Shown here piece after piece: positions 24,501 to 35,169 of a stretch of 64,000 nucleotides of DNA. The DNA comes from Hydrangea macrophylla (Eukaryota; Streptophyta; Magnoliopsida; Cornales; Hydrangeaceae). A program made the position numbers and the translations under genes. How positions within the stretch are numbered: the first letter of the stretch is position 1; the number at the start of each line of letters is the position of its first letter. The stretch covers positions 83,824,871-83,888,870 of the forward strand of contig CM066994.1 in NCBI GenBank assembly GCA_033977485.1, written 5' to 3'. The notes below the pieces were generated by a model that was not told where the DNA came from, did not search any database, and was given only the letters and a program-made list of their open reading frames with translations.

Positions 24501-24816
24501 TCGTTTATCTTCCATCAAGAAATTCTACAATTTCTTCTCCAACCTATGTAATCCTTTAATCCTTATCATCACATTCACGAGTGTATGACCAACCCGCCTA
24601 CACACTCTAGGATTCTACCATCAACTACACTTCGACCAACTGTAGCTTCAAACTGTTCAAGCATACTCCATCATTTCCATGCTTAACCACTCTCCTTAGG
24701 TCAATCCTCAAATCCTAACATTTCCACTTATACAATCAATTAGGTAGCATTCGCTACTAATCCGTATACTACATCTGAATCCACTATGGTACCACAACCA
24801 TTTGAATCTAGGATCA

Positions 24817-25106
24817 GCTGAGAGATTCCTCAACAATCACAATATTTATAACCCATTGAGATATTTCTCAATCCCCAATACATCCTACAAGATAGGTTGA
24901 GAGATTCCTCAACCATCCAATATATACCGTAAGATAGGTTGAGAGATTCCTCAACCATCCAATCATCTCAATATTGCACAATAAGTTGAAAGATTCTTTA
25001 ACTACCCAACATACACTGTATATACCATAAGGTAACATCATAAGATAACCCTGTACAATCACACCGTAGGTTAACACCGTAAAATAAGGTGAGAGATTCC
25101 TCACCT
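24817..25106 (+). repeat. Irregular tandem repeat with motif tgagagattcctcaac
   Basis: At least four copies of the 16-bp core (near 24819, 24896, 24938 and 25088) separated by variable accatccaatatataccgt-like sequence. Confidence 0.75.
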
Positions 25107-25223
25107 ATACCATACATAAGCAATACATGCTGCTAGACTATCTTTCTGTCATAAAATCCAATTGATCATCTCTATTCTCTCTTGTCACGTCATTTAGCCA
25201 ATGTCTAAAATAGAACTCTTATC

Positions 25224-25252
25224 AATCAATCCCAATCCCAATCCCAATCCCA
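25224..25252 (+). repeat. Short (CAATCC)n run
   Basis: Four consecutive copies of caatcc(c) in a simple tandem array. Confidence 0.85.
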
Positions 25253-26036
25253 AAACTTAACTATGAACAATCACTTTTTTTCTCTATGTGAACTGTAAGG
25301 AAATCTCCTCCGACGTTCACAACTCAAACTCCGTTTTCGGTTAGTGCCACGCCCTGCAGTAGCAAAATTAGAGAAAATAAATTCCTTTTTAGAACCATAG
25401 GCCATGACAGTTGAAAGTCACCACATTGTCCACCAACAAAGTCTAACCATCATAGTAATGGATTAAACCATGCATTTGGAATATCTAAGTTAGACATATA
25501 TAATCAATATTAAACTATTATAAACCACAAGTAACTACCAAAGCATAACTAAAGTATTACAGCAACATAAGCCAATTACAAACTTACTTAATACAACAGT
25601 CTCTAAAACATAAACATAAACATAAACTATTTACAACAAAGCTCCAGGTCTTCAGCTCGCGTAGTAGTCGTCTCCGGCATAGCCTCCATCATATTAGGTT
25701 TCATCCTCATAGCTACTCCTCTCTTATACACTCATAATCTTGGCCAATTGGTCGTAGAATATCTAGCGGCATAAAATACCATTAGCTACTAACAGAGTAT
25801 CTATAGATATATAGTATATATAAAACAACAACATTGTTAAGAATCATCTCGTCGTTCATGTTTATATATGCACCAACTCACTATAGACCATAACTGACAT
25901 TATCCCCATCATAATATGGACTCTTATGTCCGCACCTCATATGTAGCTTTACATCTCACGGTACTCAACTCAGACACGTAGTCCCAAATCGTACGATCTA
26001 TCAAACCTGACACGAAGTCCCCATTTCTAATTAACA

Positions 26037-26335
26037 CATTATTCCAGCTAACACGCCCAATACATTATGGCCAATACGCCCAATAGATTAAGGCCAATAC
26101 GCCCTATTTATGACTGCCAATACGCCTAATTCACTACGGCCAATACGCCCAATATATTACAGTTAATACGTCCAATTCATTACAGATAATATACCTAATT
26201 CATTATAGCCAATACGCCCCGATATATTACGGCCAACACACCCTTTGATACATTCTGGCCAACACATCCCTTACATTCCATTCTGGCCAACATGCCCATA
26301 ACACATTCTGGCCAACCCATCCCGATGTATTAAAC
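26037..26335 (+). repeat. Tandem repeat, about 24-28 bp unit, core ggccaatacgcccaata
   Basis: About ten copies of gccaatacgcccaat(a/t)nattacg. They decay to the right into tctggccaacacatccc copies. The unit length drifts, so this is an old array. Confidence 0.85.
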
Positions 26336-26641
26336 TTGACATGAAGTCCCATATCACATAACTATCTTACCTCATTAGAATCCCACACTCGACATCATAC
26401 GATCTTCGCGATAGCATCCATGGCGATCGATAGACATACTACTATGCACGTCAGCTTATCAATTGGATTAACAACATTATATAATCCTTATATAAAAGAT
26501 TCCACTATTCAATGCATTAAAGGTTCATTATTCAAATGTGTACATTATTCAATACCACACTAACAATCAACGTATAACATATATCAACGTAATAGCCCAA
26601 CATCTATGAACAACTGAAATATTCAATAACTACAAGTATAC

Positions 26642-26807
26642 AATCGATTGGGTTAAGAGTGCAATCGATTGGGATAATTGGGTTGGCAAATGATTGGAAA
26701 AAAATGCAATCGATTGGCTTAACAAACATGGCAATCGATTAGGAAAAATGTCAATCGATTGGGATCTAATGGAAATCGATTGGATAAAAGTCCAATCGAT
26801 TGGGAAG
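26642..26807 (+). repeat. Repeat cluster of caatcgattgg
   Basis: Seven or more copies of the palindrome-containing caatcgattgg, spaced 17-30 bp apart in about 165 bp. Confidence 0.88.
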
Positions 26808-26936
26808 TTGTCTTCTTCCCCAGAAACTATAAAATACAAATTGATATATGTACACGTCCTACGCCCGTTCTTTCTTAACGAAATGATTATAAACAACATA
26901 ACTAAGCTACTAATGAGTATAAACACTCGCCATTAA

Positions 26937-28186
26937 AGTTGGTGACGCCGGCGAGCTTGGGATGGCCACAGGTCCTCGTGGTGGTTCATCCCTCTCTTTT
27001 CTCTTCCAGTCCCTCCCTCTATCTCCTGTTTCTTCTTCTTCTCTTCTTTCTCGTCTCCTTTGGTGAAAGTGTGTGTGTGAGTTTGTGTATGTATACATAT
27101 ATTGGTATATGTGTATGTATATATGTATGCATATATATATAATATCTATGTATCTCTCTCTAAAAAGGGGTAAAATGACAATTTTACCCCTGGGTCTCAA
27201 AAGTCTATAAATACAAAGCTATTCTTGCATTTATTTCATCCAAAAACTCTATTTTGCAGAGAGTTCCTTTGAGAGAGAGTTGGTATGAGTTTATATGCTT
27301 CCACACACTCACACACACACATATACTTATGTATGAGCTTCCATGGCTTCCATTTTATGGTCAACACACACAAACACATGAAGTTCTGGAAGTGAAGGAT
27401 TGAAGGATCAAAAGGAATCAAGGAAAAGTTGGAGGATATAGCACTCTAGAAGTAGTATTGGAGCTTGTACTTGGATGTTTTTGAAGATCAAGGCTACACA
27501 CACACAAACATATTTCATCATATTTTCATCATCCTAGTTCTAGATCATCATCTAGATCTTGGTGTTTCTTTATACACACTTATAAACATGTTTTATATTG
27601 TTACATTGATGATCTAAGTCCATGCATGTGACATGCATTGAGAACCAAATCTTAAAAATTACTGCTAAAACTGTCACTGTTCTGAATTGCTAAACTCGAG
27701 CTCCTGGACAAAGCGCGAGCGCTCGGACCAGGCGCGAGCACTCAGGGTTGGCAATACTTCTAAGGCTTGGTTATACCATGAGCTGTGATAGTTGTACCTT
27801 GGGTTGTACTTGATATATATATAAACTTTTACGTGTGCTTATTGTAAGCCATGCCTTATACTATTGATGTAGTACTTTGGTAATCAACACTTCTTATAAA
27901 GAAAATGGTATGTTTTCTTAACATGGTAATATGATTTACTTGTAATGTTTTTACATAAAATGTGCAAGAACTACAAGAACAATAATGTGATGTACTTAAG
28001 TACACGACACCAAGGATAATGTGCTTTAAAGACTTGTACCACGTGTGTTAGTCGTTAATGATGTGGAAGATGTGATAAAGCTGATAACAAGACGTTCGTA
28101 TCCTTCGGTATGGCCTCTTGTGTCCCATTCGTTTGCTTGGTTAGTTCGAGAAAGAGTAAAGAGTCTAGGTTCAGTTGTTGAGATGG
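26937..28186. other. Unassigned non-coding stretch with promoter-like signals
   Basis: Contains CT/GT-rich and (CA)n simple sequence (27000-27330), a 10-bp inverted repeat at 27167-27190, a TATAAATA box at 27206-27213 followed by an AC/GA-rich leader, and a gcgcgagc cluster near 27707-27750 like that in the 37.8-kb solo LTR. I read it as part of an old LTR, but ends and target duplication are not visible. No gene was recognised. Confidence 0.4.
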
Positions 28187-28677
28187 TGTAATACTCGTAA
28201 AATGTCTAGTTAATAAATAAGCTCGTATTTCAATTCATATATTTACTCCTATGTTCTATATGGATATTACGTATTATTATAATTATAACTTGGACTATAA
28301 ATTACGAACCCGGACTGACATATCACGCGAACCCGTAAAATCTATATCAATTTGGACTGTCTTGCACGTAGTCTTAAGAGACGACTTACTCATATAATTA
28401 TGGGAATAGGAATCTTACCCTAATGGGTATTATACTACCCAAACCTACCTAAACCTATTGGGTAATAACTCTACCCGAACATCCCCTTAAACCCGTCGGG
28501 TTTACCCCCCACACACCCCAAACCACCCGCCACTTTCCCCTCTCCCTATGATACCATTTAAATCAATTTCCTCAACAAATTCAATCCATCAAATCCATTA
28601 CAAATTTGCAGATCTACATATTTATACTTGTAGGTATATGTAGTTGGGTGTATTTATATGAGAACATTAGAAGAGAG
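28187..28677 (+). repeat. LTR of element E, first 491 bp (split by element D)
   Basis: Begins TGTAATACTCGTAAAATG, a common start for long plant LTRs. It continues after D at 54947 and probably ends at 58341, just before a tRNA-Met type primer site, giving an LTR of about 3.9 kb. The D insertion point lies in a GA-rich leader. Confidence 0.6.
28673..28677. repeat. Target-site duplication of element D, left copy
   Basis: GAGAG, identical to 54942-54946 at the other end of D. Confidence 0.85.
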
Positions 28678-29430
28678 TGTAGACATTAAAATTTTGGTAA
28701 TTATTTAATTACCAATTGATTAATTTATTTTAATTATTACAATTAGTCAAAATCAAGAAGTCAAAATTATTTCAAATATGGGCCCACAAGATACAAGTGG
28801 ACCAATTTATTTGTGACATGTGTCATATACACCATATGAAATCATATAAATAATGGTCTCTAAAGTTGTGACACGTGTCAAAATCTCAAGGGAGGACTTC
28901 AATTCAACGGTTAGGATGTATTGAGTCATCAATTAAAACTCTATACCCTAAGCCTATAAATAGAGGTCTCCACCCATGTAGAAGGGACCTTTTGACCCTT
29001 TCAACAAGTTGAGATTTCTCCATAAAAACAATTGAGAGCTCTCTCTTACATTCAAATCACCCAAGCCTTTCTGAAGAACAAACATACAGTTTGTTGTTCT
29101 TCAGATTCAAGTCAAGTCTGTTTAATCCGTTCTTCAAGAAGTTGAAGGAAGATTAATCGTTTGTTTGTTCGAGATCAAGCCCCAGCCCTCGTTCAAGCTT
29201 TCTTACAAGCACTTCATCCAGCGTGAAGATTTGAAGGACAAATCTACGGTTCAAGAACAAGCTCCAGAAGCCCTTGAATCATGAACAATCAAGGAGATCG
29301 AATCAAAGGAATTTTCTTTTCATTATAAAAGAATTATACAGAGATTCTACTCATATTTTCTGAAATCAATAAAATCACATTTGTTCCTCAATTTTCTCGT
29401 TATTTCTATACTTGAAATTTGTTGCGTACA
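28678..29430 (+). repeat. 5' LTR of element D
   Basis: TGTAGACATT...TTGCGTACA, 753 bp, matching 54190-54941 throughout with about 12 differences by eye. A TATA box (TATAAATAG at 28955) is the likely start of the element RNA. The R/U5 region is rich in ttcaagaag-type sequence. Confidence 0.95.
28955..28963 (+). promoter_or_regulatory. TATA box of element D 5' LTR
   Basis: TATAAATAG, conserved at 54467 in the 3' LTR. It lies 277 bp into the LTR, consistent with a U3/R border shortly downstream. Confidence 0.75.
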
Positions 29431-29436
29431 AATTTC

Positions 29437-29454
29437 TGGCATGCCCGGTGGGAC
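29437..29454 (+). promoter_or_regulatory. Primer-binding site of element D
   Basis: TGGCATGCCCGGTGGGAC, 6 bases after the LTR end. It corresponds to the site in element A. Confidence 0.85.
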
Positions 29455-29517
29455 ATCTCTGCCTTTCATCTCTTTCTCCTACATCAAAGTATCAAAATCC
29501 TACTCTAGCAACATTCA

Positions 29518-31421
29518 ATGGCATCTTAGAAGGTTCAACTTCCCAAAGATACCAAGAATAGTGGCAAGAACGTTGTTACTGCAAGTAGCAATAGTAACTC
29601 CTCTGCGAAGAGCACCGATAGCGTCTCCTCAGGGCCATTCACCCGTAGCAAAACAAAAGTTGCTACCTCAGCTGGTGGTCAAGTCACTTCGGTGAAATTA
29701 GCACAAGTGAAAGCCCGCGCGGTTGTCAACACTGATCCTATAGGGACAAAAACGGATGACATGTTGCAGCCCAAGAAATTTCCAGTTGTTACAAAGGATG
29801 ATACCGCGAAGAACTTGTCAGCATGCTCATCTCGCTCGGTCTCAGATGCTGAATCAGACTCAGATCCGTCCTCAGGGTCATCTCCAAGTAGCCTGCAAAA
29901 GTCTACTTCCCCAAAGCGTACAAACTCTATTACGTCTTCCTACACAATGGAGATGCCGGTCATGATGACCAATACAACTTCAATCGAAGAGCAACTAGCT
30001 ACAATGGCTCATGAAATTGAATAACTTACGAAGACTGTTGAAGAAAAGGACTTACAAATAGCTTCTTTGATGAACAAGTTGGAGGGTCAAAATATAGGGG
30101 AGTCAAGCCAAAGCTTGAAACACCCTCCTGGATTTACACCTCCAATTACATCCACAACGGATGACCAACAGGTGCCGCCTACTAAACCAGAGGGAGAGCA
30201 AATTGCTACCTCAACATCCGTTGGTGCATTATCTGTCCAACAGCTCCATGACATGATAACAAATGCAATAAGAGCACAATATGGCGGCGCTCCTCAAAGT
30301 AATCTCATGTATTCAAAGGCTTACACGAAAAGGATTGACGACATGAGGATGCCTGTGGGGTACCAACCTCCTAAGTTCCAACAGTTCGATGGAAAGGGAA
30401 ACCCTAAGCAACATGTCGCCCACTTTGTTGAAACATGCAACAACGCTGGAACTAAAGGGGATCTTCTCATCAAGCAGTTTGTCCGCACCCTTAAAGGCAA
30501 TGCTTTTGATTGGTACACCGACTTGGAGTCACAATCAATTGGTAGTTGGGAATAGATGGAGCAAGAATTTCTGAATCGCTTTTACAGCACTCGTCGCACG
30601 GTCAGCATGATCAAGCTCACCAGTACCAAGCAATGGAAAGACGAACCCGTGGTGGACTTTATCAATCGATGGCAGTCACTTAGTCTAGACTGTAAAGACC
30701 GACTCACTGAAGTGTCTTTAGTCGAGATGTGTATGCAAGGTATGCACTGGGGCCTTCTTTATATTCTCTAAGGTATAAAACCACGTACCTTTGAAGACCT
30801 GGCGACACGTGCGCATGACATGGAAATTAGCATTGCTAATCATGGTGGTAAGAATCCTCCTATTGTAGAACAACATAAGGATGTGAAAGAAGTGAAGAAG
30901 AGTGACAAGACGGGCAAGATCGCAGCAAAGGGTCTATGGTAGTGAATACTGTTCCCGTAAAGATCCCCTCAAAGGATAAAATGGAAGCAGTCACAAAACA
31001 AGACCAACCCCGTGAAAGTCGGAAGCAACAATCAACGCTAAATGAGTTGTAGGAAAAGGAGTACCCTTTTCCAGATGCTGATGTACCAGGCATATTGGAG
31101 TACTTGCTCGAGAAGAAGGTGATTCAACTCCCAGAATGCAAATGACCTAATGAGATGGGATGTGTGAATGACCCAAAATATTGCAAATATCATCGCATTG
31201 TCGGTCATCCCATTGAAAAGTGCTTTATTCTCAAGGAGGTTATCATGAATTTGGCTAAAGAAGGCAAAATCCTGTTGGACACAGAAGAAGTAGCAGCGTC
31301 AAATCATGCCACTGCCGTTTCTCAACCTCCAAATAACGCACATAGGCAATCTTCTCAAAAGCGATCGTCATCCTTTGCACCGGGGGCAGGTGTCAAGTCA
31401 ATCCAGTTCGGATCTTTTTAG
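29518..31421 (+). pseudogene. gag: Element D gag
   Basis: The likely start is ATG 29518, followed two codons later by TAG (29527-29529). The Ser/Thr/Lys-rich leader runs to about 30020. The capsid region at 30067-30771 has YQPPKFQQFDGKGNPKQHV, LKGNAFDWYTDL and FLNRFYSTRRTVSM, with TAG at 30553-30555 and TAA at 30769-30771 where Gln is expected. A zinc-binding CKYHRIVGHPIEKC lies in 31155-31421. Between 30780 and 31150 the frame is broken. The stops fit C-to-T changes. Confidence 0.88.
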
Positions 31422-31577
31422 CCAGTGCAAATTTAACTGTTACCAGAATGCCAGTTGAATTGTCCTGTCTTTCATAAAGAATCATCAAAAGAAGACGATG
31501 AAGGATGGACCCTTGTTATAAGGAGAAAGATGTGAAAGCAACGAGTACTCTTAAAACCCACTGTTAATGCAAATAGA

Positions 31578-32420
31578 GTGCTTCAAAAGAGAAATACCTT
31601 TTGGCGTCCCAAGAAGAATAACAAGAAGCAATGGGTAAAATGTGAGATACATGTTGATGATGTGTTACTGCAGCCGCCAAGTTTGGCTACTTTAGGGGAA
31701 TATTTTTCGAAGGGTTATTTCAATGATAACCTCGTTGTGACAACTTATGCAATTTCTATTCAAGAAGCCGATACTGAAGATGATTCCGAAAATGAGCAGA
31801 TGCAAACTTCTAGTATCGACGTTGCGCAAGCAAATAAACAAGTGTCAAAGGCACTTCAAGGTTTACCAGCAAGGTTTAGTCTTCACGAGGCCTCACAATT
31901 TCCACAACAGGTGCGGTCTGCGCTACTTCAAGTGCTACAAGAACCAAACAAACATGCTGCCGTTATTAGTAAACTTCGCGACGACAGTGTTAGTTCGAGC
32001 TCTTGTGGGTCTTGCTGTGCTGTAATTACTTTCACTGATGAGGACCTACAATTAGGGTCAAAACTTCATAATCGACCACTTTTTGTTTCGGGTTCTATAA
32101 GAGAACAAAAGGTTAATCGCATTCACATTGATGGAGGATCAGCGGTAAATATCATGCCAAAATTCATCATGAAACGCCTTGGTATAACGATCGACGAACT
32201 ATCTTCTAGTCGTCTTATCATACAAGGATTTAACCAAGAAGGCCAACGAGCGATTGGAATGATTCGTGTCACTCTCACAGTTGGAGAATTAAAGGCAGAC
32301 ACTTTATTTCACATGATTGATGCAAGACATCATATAACTTGTTATTGGGCCGGCCTTGGACCCATTGGAACGGAATCATTCCATCGACTCTTCATCAGTG
32401 CTTGAAGTTCAATAAAGGTG
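31578..32420 (+). pseudogene. pol: Element D aspartic protease
   Basis: The active-site loop HIDGGSAVNIMP lies about 180 codons into a 275-codon frame, the DGGS form shared with element A. LIIQGFNQEGQRAIG is the flap region. The final LLGRPW motif is in the next frame (ORF starting 32339), so a frameshift of one base lies near 32328. Confidence 0.88.
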
Positions 32421-34309
32421 GCGTAAAGACAGTGATAGGAGATATGAAGCCATTCACCGAGGCTGAAGCTCACTTTGCTGATGCAAAGTTTTACATCGAC
32501 ACTGATACTGACGAATCATCAGAGGCTCTTTCCATAAAAACATCTTCAAAAGGAAATGGAGAGCACAAAAAAGTTGAATATGTAGAAGTTCCTCCTACTG
32601 ACGCTACGGCAAACGAGAGTGATGATCCTTCAAGGGTTGTTCTGTCGCAAGAGCTGGAATCATCGGCAAGCGTCAAGACCTCATCACTGATTTTTAAGTA
32701 TGTTCCATTGTCTTGTTGTAAAAAGGGAGAGTCACCTTTCATTGAATTCTCTAAGGATGAGAAGGCAAAAAGAAAATCTCTCGTAGGAGCAAAGCCAAAA
32801 GACATTCAGTTTCTAAAAGAAAATTTAACCATCCCGCTTACCAAGGTTGAACGAGATGAATCGTTGAAAACTCCTTTAAAAGGGTTTGTTAAACCATCTG
32901 GAATAGCAACAGAACATGGAGCACTCCCTGACAAAAGAACAATTGAAGGGTTTGATCCAAAAGCATATAAGTTAACGGTAAAGTCGGGATATGATTTCTT
33001 GAATCCTACACCCCTTGGAGTCCTTGACCCTCAATCTACAGGAGAGAAGGTGCATGGTCTCACCGAAACTCAAAATAAGTTGAGGCAACAAGGACACATG
33101 ATTACCTTGCCCAAAACTGGTCTAGGATTTACTCCTGATGAACCTATTCGTATTCCAGTTAGAGGGAAAAGCAAGAAAGTAAATGCTCAGTACATTACGG
33201 TAGAAGAAATTGATGATGAGAAAAATTTGCAACGTACTTCTCGTGTTTCGGTGTATGACCGCATTGGAACATCATCTTCGCATACTTCCATCTTCGCATA
33301 CTGGCTTACAAAGAGGCGTAATAATGACATTCCTGAAAGGATCGAAATTGAAAGAAAGGAAGATACTAAAAATCGGAGTTTGATTCCCTCTCGCATGAAG
33401 CGCACTACCAAGCTAGATGTAAGTGTGGATGATGTGTTGAAAGCTAAACGGCGAACCATCGTGTTGATAAACCAAGATGATCTTGGGAACCAAGAAGCTG
33501 ACAATGAAGAAGTAGCTTATACATCATCTTATCATATTACATTCGAGGAGGCATGCGATGACGACTCCATTGGGGATGATGTTAATGAAGCACCCTCAAC
33601 ACTCAAAGACGGGGGGCAACCCACTGTCGACGAGCTCAAGGAGCTGAATTTAGGTACAATAGGAGAACCTAGACCAATCTTAATCAGCACGCTATTGGAG
33701 CCTTCAGAAGAGGAAAAATACTTTGAATTATTGTTTGAATATAAGGATGTGTTCGCTTGGACATACAAAGAAATGCCAGGTCTAGACCCCAAAATTGCAG
33801 TACATAACCTTGCAATCAAACATGGAGCACGGCCAGTCAAACAAGCTCAACGTTTCTTTAGACCAGAGCTTGTTCCAAAAATAGAAGAAGAAATCAATAA
33901 GTTGATTGAAGCAGGGTTTATTCGAGAAGTAAAGTACCCCACTTGGATCTCAAGTATAGTCCCGGTGAAAAAGAAGAATGGACAGATACGAATTTGTGTC
34001 GACTTTCGCGACCTAAACAATGCTTGTCCTAAAGATGACTTTCCTATTCCTATTGCTGAACTGACAGTCGATGCAACTACAGGACATGAAGCTCTTTCCT
34101 TCATGGACGGTTTCTCAGGTTATAATCAAATACGGATGACCCCTACAGATGAAGAGTTGACTGCTTTTCGGACCCTAAAAGGCATTTATTGTTACAAAGT
34201 TATGCCATTTGGTCTTAAGAATGCAGGGGCTACTTACCAATGTGCAATGCAAAAGATCTTTGACGACGTACTCCATAAAATGTGGAGTGCTACGTTGATG
34301 ACTTGGTAG
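32339..34309 (+). pseudogene. pol: Element D protease end, linker and N-terminal reverse transcriptase
   Basis: 656 open codons. After LLGRPWTHWNG comes an acidic, Ser/Lys-rich linker of about 400 codons without known domain. It includes YKLTVKSGYDF and GLGFTPDEPIRIPVRGK, conserved features of this lineage. RT starts at about 33880 (IRICVDFRDLN, SFMDGFSGYNQ, VMPFGLKNAGATYQ). A one-base shift at about 34280 puts the catalytic YVDD in another frame, which closes this ORF at 34309. Confidence 0.92.
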
Positions 34310-35169
34310 TCAAAAGCAAGAATAGGGAAGACCATCTTCATGATCTACGTATGGTGTTCAATAGGTTGAGAAAATATCAACTTAAAATGAATCCCCTTAA
34401 GTATGCTTTCGGTGTTACTTCAGAAAAATTCTTGGGCTACATTGTTTGACATCGTGGCATTGAGGTTGATCTAGCCAAAATTGATGTTATTCAAAAAATA
34501 TCACCACCTAAGAATTTGCATGAATTACGAAGCTTACAAGGTCAACTCGCTTTTATTCGCAGATTCATTTCAAATTTAGCCGGACGATGCCAACCTTTTA
34601 GTCGTCTTATGAAGAAGGACGTACCTTTCATATGGGATCAAGCTTGTCAGAATGCTTTGGATAACATAAAGAGGTACTTGCTTAATCCTCCAGTGTTAGG
34701 AGCTCCCATAGTAGGAAAGCCGCTTGTACTTTATATTGCTGCGCAGGAAGAATCACTTGGGGCTCTCCTTGCGCAAGAGAATGAAGAGCACAAGGAAAAA
34801 ACATTATACTGCTTGAGTCGTCGCTTGACTGTGACAGAGCTAAAGTATTCTCCTATTGAAAAGACATGTCTAGCATTGGTCTTTGCATCACAGAAGATAA
34901 GACATTACTTTTTAGCTCACACAGTTCACTTAGTGGCAAGAGCCGATTCTATAAAGTACGTCATGTCCAAACCAGTTCTTTCAGGACGACTTGCACGATG
35001 GTCAATCTTATTCAATGAATTTGAAATTATTTACGTCCCTCGAAAGGCCATCAAAGGACAATTTATAGCAGACTTCTTGGCTGATCACCCAATCCCAGCT
35101 CATTGGGAATCTCAGAAGATTTTCCTGATGAAGATGTACTATTCATTGATATACTTCCCCCATGGATGA
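34282..35169 (+). pseudogene. pol: Element D RT catalytic box, thumb and first RNase H
   Basis: Starts with the intact YVDDLVVKSK box at about 34290, then LKMNPLKYAFGV. A TGA at 34447-34449 falls where the family has Arg (IVRHRG; CGA to TGA). From 34516 the frame is open: LQGQLAFIRRFISN, YIAAQEESLGALLAQ, YCLSRRLTVTELKYSPIEKTC and FEIIYVPRKAIKGQ. A frameshift at about 35100 separates it from the next ORF. Confidence 0.9.

Larger units (their letters stand above)
21546..25345. other. AT-rich region, probably the non-coding interior of element C
   Basis: About 3.8 kb without recognisable gag, pol or host protein on either strand. The short ORFs have no family motifs. It could be the interior of a large non-autonomous element (LARD type) or heavily mutated coding DNA. 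I could not find the second LTR of C. Confidence 0.45.
25346..26936 (-). repeat. Probable degraded LTR, minus orientation
   Basis: Starts TGCCACGCCCTGCAGTAGC, which resembles the reversed end of the 37.8-kb solo LTR (TGTCACGCCCCGACGTAGC). Internal tandem arrays are typical of such long LTRs. The other end was not located and no target duplication is seen, so the extent is a guess. Confidence 0.4.

Noticed and set aside
26630..27200. Small ORFs rich in Ser/Ile or His/Tyr
   Set aside because: Explained by the caatcgattgg cluster and (TA)n/(GT)n simple sequence.
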